NCBI RefSeq assembly: GCF_021155775.2
Contig: NC_060236.1
Coordinates: 24,256,238-24,320,237, forward strand
Length of the DNA stretch: 64,000 nucleotides
Source of the DNA: Neodiprion pinetum
Lineage: Eukaryota > Arthropoda > Insecta > Hymenoptera > Diprionidae
Direction of reading: 5' to 3'
Shown one piece after another: positions 59,713 to 64,000 of the stretch. Numbering within the stretch: position 1 is the first letter of the stretch; each line of letters begins with the position of its first letter. A program made the position numbers and the translations under genes. The notes below the pieces were generated by a model. The model did no database searches, was not told the origin of the DNA, and saw only the letters and a program-made list of their open reading frames with translations.

Positions 59713-62700
59713 CTTGAATAGATGTTATAGCTCGTTGAGTTAGCAGGTTGATTTAGAGAGAGCTATAACAAGCGGATTGAGATTTGGCTCAAGTGTTCAC
59801 GGATCAGGGTTTCCTTATCTTGGTGCGTAAAGTCGGGCGATATGTTATTGCGAGTCGGGGGCTGTCCCGGCAGCTCGGGTGGCTGTCTAAATCGGTCGTG
59901 ATCAATTCCGCGGCCCAACGGCTGAACGAGCCTATTACAAAGGGACGAAACAACAAAGCGACGAAAGGCGTCAAATTTCCTCTTTCAATTTCGCAAACAC
60001 TATTCAATTTCCCAAAGCCTCCCTCAGGGCCGCGTCAATGCCGTCAGAGAAATTCACCCTTTTTCGGAAAATAGCGTATTTCTTTTCTGTTTTTGTTTCT
60101 CGCGTGATATTATTTTTTTCTCCTCTTTCTTCCTCCACATTTCCTCTTTTTGGATTTTGCGTCGGTTGCCTCGCGGTTAAAAATTACTGCCATCCGTGAT
60201 CCGCTGGAAACGGAAAGCGGGGACGAAATATAGTCATTCAGTCAGAGTCTCGTTGGTGCTGTTGGCCGCCGGATTCGGAATCCGGTTCTCTGGAAAGAAA
60301 TTGATGGCATCCCGAGTAACGCAGTTAGGCGAACGCGCGCTCGATGAGCCGTTTTGTCTCCTTGTTGCTCTGACGTGTTCACTTCCGGTTTTCGCTTCTC
60401 GATTTTCTACGTCCCCTAGTCTTCATTCTTCGATGGGATGTTGCTCCTTCTTCCATAATCATTCGCAGCCTGGCTCAATGTACACGATATCAAAAAAGAA
60501 AAACTCGTCTTTATATTTATAATTGTTGAATCGAAATGAGGCGTTACACGTGAAATTGCGCGATCTGATCTGACACTCTCAGACTTGGTATGTACAAGCT
60601 TCGTAAATACCTTTCTTGGTGAATAAAAATATGAGTGATTTCTCATAGATTTTTATTTAAACACATTCGAATGTTAGCTAATATGATACACCTGTCTGTG
60701 ATACCTATGTATGATTCAAAAACTAATGATCATACAAAAACAAGTTGAATATGAAAAAGTCTCAGTTTAGAGTAAACTTAAAAATCATAATATACAAAAA
60801 AATTAAAATTCTATTTTAAAAACCTCGAGTTGCCTTTTTTTTTTTGCCTCGCCTTTTCAGCAGCCGATCATGAGCTCTAAAAATTGTTCAATTTTTTTAA
60901 ATCAGAATCGAGCAGAATAGCGAAAGTAACGACTGATTATTGTAATAATTACATCATCATTTACAAATCTCATTAAATTGAGCATGAAATATTTGACGAA
61001 AAATGAAAAGGCAATATCCTGAGTAATGCATATTTACTACGGTGCGGAAGTTGAAAAGTTAACCGTTTTCCTTCCCCTTCTCTCCCTTTCTCTTCGTCGA
61101 GACAGGGTGATTTCGAGGCAGGGAGTAAAAAAAGAAAGAGCGAGAGGGAAAGAAAGAGAGAGAGAGAGAGAGAAGGGGAGAGGGATCGCAGTTCGTCAGG
61201 GTGAAACTAAAGTAAATAATGATTAGGGTGATTTGTATTTTTACGTCGTGCTGATTTCTGTTGAGTAAATATTGGGGAGTTTTCTTAAGGGATGCTAGAG
61301 TCCCGCTGCCGTGCAATGGAGCTCTAACTTTTCGCGCGGACTCTGATGCGGCGTATACGTCGTCGGTGAAACGAACGGAGGGATAAATGTTGTTGCAGCA
61401 GATTGGAGGCTCCGAGTAAGTCAACCGCGATGGAATCTTGAACACGTCTCCTTTCTAGATCCTTATTCCTTTTTCGGTTGTAAATATTCTCGCTGATGTC
61501 AACCTCCACGATTCGTAAAACTTTACGAATTTTCACTTATAAAAAAATGCAGAATAGTATTCAAGTTCACCAATTTTCAAAAACTTTAATCGTGGAATCG
61601 CTTTCTCAGTTTTGGTTTACTAAGATTTGTCGTGAATCTAGCGTACACATAAAAAATTGCTGCTACTAAATGCAATATTTTTCTCACTGTGGATATTCGG
61701 ATTTCGAAATTCCTCGTACGTAAAATTAGGCAATTTCTGAATTGTAAATGTCTCAGTGCACATAATTTTTATCTGCCATACATTTTTTCATTAAAAATTC
61801 ACGTGAATTGTTGAGATATGAACTATTTTCCGAGGGTTTTGATCGTAGAATTCTTAAATGGATCAAATTATTAGTATTAAGGTTCTCAAATTGGAACATT
61901 AGAATATTATTTGAATTCAATAAGTTCAAGCTTCAGAAAATTGAATATCTTGCGACTGGGATAGTCAAATACCCGATGAAAGATACTCATCAATAATTCC
62001 ACCAAGTTGAAGACCTGGAAGTTGCGAAAAAATGGACAAATCTTCGAGTTCAATAATGTTGCAATTTGAAAACTCTCACTCTTACACAGATTTTCTTGGT
62101 TTTCGAAGTTTTCAACTAAAGAAGCAGGCTTAGCATTTTCGAATTCAAAATTTAAGAAAGTCGGAAACCCGGAACTGCTATTGCAAACTCTAAATATCTT
62201 CAAAAGCAATGCGTTTCATCATACAAAACGATCAATTGCACATATACTCTCATAATTATTTTGCAAGACCCGGAATTGTAAGATAGGCACTTAAACACTG
62301 TCACGTTAAATCTATTTTCGTGAACATCGAATCAAAGCAAATCCCAACAATGCCAGGGATTAAAAGAAGGTCAATAAAATTATAGTTTACGATTCAGAAC
62401 TACTAATTCCGGATTGAAAACGTGTAGGGCACTCTGGTAACCCTGATAGAAATTGATTTTGGAATTCAATTAACCGATCCGCCAAAATCGGTCAGTGTAA
62501 CTGACTTTCAGTGAATTCGAACGAGCCGCATGTCAGCCAACTTTACGGCACGTCACAACCGGCAATTAAGAGCGCTCGAGTGCACGTCAGTGGAAATGCA
62601 GGGTTAAGTAACGCTTTATGAAGAGCATGCGGCATGTCGAGTTTCAGATTCACGGCATGCCCACTCCGCCCGCGTACCTGTCAGGTAACGAGGCGTAGAT

Positions 62701-62865
62701 CATGTCCCTGAAATCAAATGTCCGTCGAAATCAGAGCCACTCACGTACCCGCAGTTCGCTGCACGCTTGTTATCATCCTTGAAATAGAATAAAGGCATCG
62801 ATTTCACGTAGAACTCCAACCCACCTAGCCTGATGAAAGGAGCGGTAGAATGGAATAGCGTATTA
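59713..62865. other. Non-coding stretch, no gene recognised
   Basis: Unique sequence. It holds a CT-rich tract (about 60105-60155) with no nearby AG acceptor and a (GA)n tract (61155-61172). Frames up to 128 codons (61059-61445 minus) are low complexity or unrecognised. Confidence 0.65.
61155..61172. repeat. (GA)n microsatellite
   Basis: About nine GA units inside a longer purine-rich stretch (61128-61185). Confidence 0.9.
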
Positions 62866-62872
62866 TGCAACA

Positions 62873-63075
62873 AGTGCGTAAAATGCGATTTAACAAACGT
62901 GTTTTTAATGATTTTTTTTTTTTTTTCTTAGCGACACTTTTTGACACACCCAGTATGCGTAACGCAATTCGAATTCAAGCACGATGATTGGTGCGCAAAA
63001 TTCGACCTTACGCACCGTATGGAAAAGTGCCATTTTACGCACTAATAACAGTGCGTGAAATCGAATTTTACCCAC
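62873..63075. repeat. Cluster of inverted gtgcgtaaaat motifs
   Basis: agtgcgtaaaatgcgattt (62873) recurs as ggtgcgcaaaattcgacctt (62990). It recurs inverted as ccttacgcacc (63006) and cattttacgcact (63030), and again as agtgcgtgaaatcgaatttt (63050). The 62990-63016 block is itself a near-perfect palindrome. Just upstream, a poly-T tract and cttag (62915-62930) look like a 3' splice site, but only a short frame follows. Confidence 0.7.
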
Positions 63076-63089
63076 ACTATGTGAAAAAA

Positions 63090-64000
63090 AAGTCAATTCA
63101 TTACTATTACTCGACATTTTTATTCTTCAGAGATTTTCGCACGCCGGAACAACTTATTAGGCTTCTGTTCCGCCCAACAATTTTACCAACTTTGAAACAC
63201 TCCGTCACGTCCCATGGGCGCTGTCACGTTTCAGAGATTGAACAAACTCTTCTTGTTAGATCTTATTCCCAGTGTTCCTTTTACGGCTTGTAGTCCCTCT
63301 GATTTTACCGGTTATACCAATGCAGTTGTAACGGAAATAAAAGTTTCACTGCACGTTTCGACCGTTTTTGAAATTATCGCGACTCTATCGCGGAAAAATG
63401 CGCCGAGTGTAAAAATTGTCGAAAAAGAAATCGCAGGATTAGTTCTCAGAAAAAAAATTCTCAACTCCCTGCTTACTCAACTACGAATCCATTTGCTTTC
63501 CGCGTAACTCTCGAGGGTATTTTTTTTTTTTTTTTGTTTTTCTTTTTTACGATACTTCAGTACAGAAGGAAGTACGAACTGGAAATGGAGTCAGAAGACT
63601 AAGGATAAGGGGGAGTAGTTTCACATTTTATCTATACGATGTCAAAGGGGAGTTTTACTTTTGGACCTCCGGCCCACACCCGTGCCATTTCCGAAACTCC
63701 GGTGAAAGTACGTAAGAAAGTGTTTTAAAACCACGACACAGGGACGAGCGTCGAATCCCTTGGCGCGTATTATTCGCAAATTCGCGGTTCTCCATCTGTC
63801 GCGTACACATCTAGGTATATATGTGTAAAATGTACATACATACGCACTCTGCTACTAAATTCCGCTACGCCAGATGCTCTGATCTTGCTTTTTGCCGCGT
63901 GTCCTTTGCGAAGGAGAGTAGAAGAGAAATAATAAATAAAAAAAAAAAAAAAAACGTTACTGATAAATATACATTCGTGTATATTTTTACCCAGGTATAC
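63090..64000. other. Non-coding stretch to window end
   Basis: Two short + strand frames (62988-63293 and 63214-63507) have no known motif. There is a poly-T run near 63520-63535 and a poly-A run near 63938-63954. No gene recognised. Confidence 0.65.

Noticed and set aside
60100..60230. CT-rich tract as a 3' splice site
   Set aside because: No AG acceptor follows within a usual distance.
1..64000. CRISPR array, prokaryotic defence system, phage or bacterial operon
   Set aside because: No regularly spaced direct repeats with unique spacers and no run of adjoining long open frames. The microsatellites, homopolymers and splice-like signals are eukaryotic in character.
1..64000. Retroelement or viral remnants (polymerase, protease, integrase or capsid motifs)
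   Set aside because: No frame shows the motif order expected of these proteins, and no long terminal repeats were seen.

Overview
The window looks like non-coding DNA from an insect nuclear genome. Base composition is moderately AT-rich. CpG is common everywhere, which argues against a CpG-depleted vertebrate genome. Most bases lie in long unique stretches with short microsatellites, homopolymer runs and small inverted-repeat elements. A hymenopteran such as a sawfly would fit, but that is an inference from general character only. No protein family is recognisable on either strand. Open frames rarely exceed 100 codons (longest 176), about what chance gives in 64 kb of this composition. No rRNA, tRNA, CRISPR, bacterial operon or autonomous transposon gene was found.

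Layout. 1-9.2 kb: unique sequence with homopolymers, an (AT)n tract, a hairpin near 3.0 kb and a 31-bp minisatellite at 5.5-5.87 kb. 9.2-14.8 kb: a nest of short non-autonomous repeats. It holds a 432-bp element with terminal inverted repeats (TIRs), a 430-bp foldback, a 1.05-kb element carrying ten copies of a motif centred on aaagggcgtat in both orientations, a 256-bp element nested inside that one, a deleted second copy of the 432-bp family, and a perfect 29-bp inverted repeat. 14.8-32 kb: unique sequence with a 226-bp tandem duplication (16.7-17.1 kb), a degenerate 10-bp minisatellite rich in CACGTG and TGACGTCA words (19.6-19.9 kb) and several GC-richer islands. 32-53 kb: unique sequence. 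Its main feature is a juxtaposed 3' and 5' splice site at 32485/32486 that matches the recursive-splicing consensus. 53-64 kb: three arms of another palindromic element family (53.26 kb and 59.2-59.7 kb), the best exon-like segment (56576-56693, + strand), and a cluster of gtgcgtaaaat inverted motifs near 63 kb.

Interpretation. The simplest reading is the inside of a very long intron, or an intergenic desert. The recursive-splice-like site and the exon-like segment at 56.6 kb are both on the + strand, so a long + strand transcription unit crossing the window is a reasonable hypothesis. RNA evidence would be needed to confirm it. The exon-like entries are candidates only, and no function is assigned to any of them.
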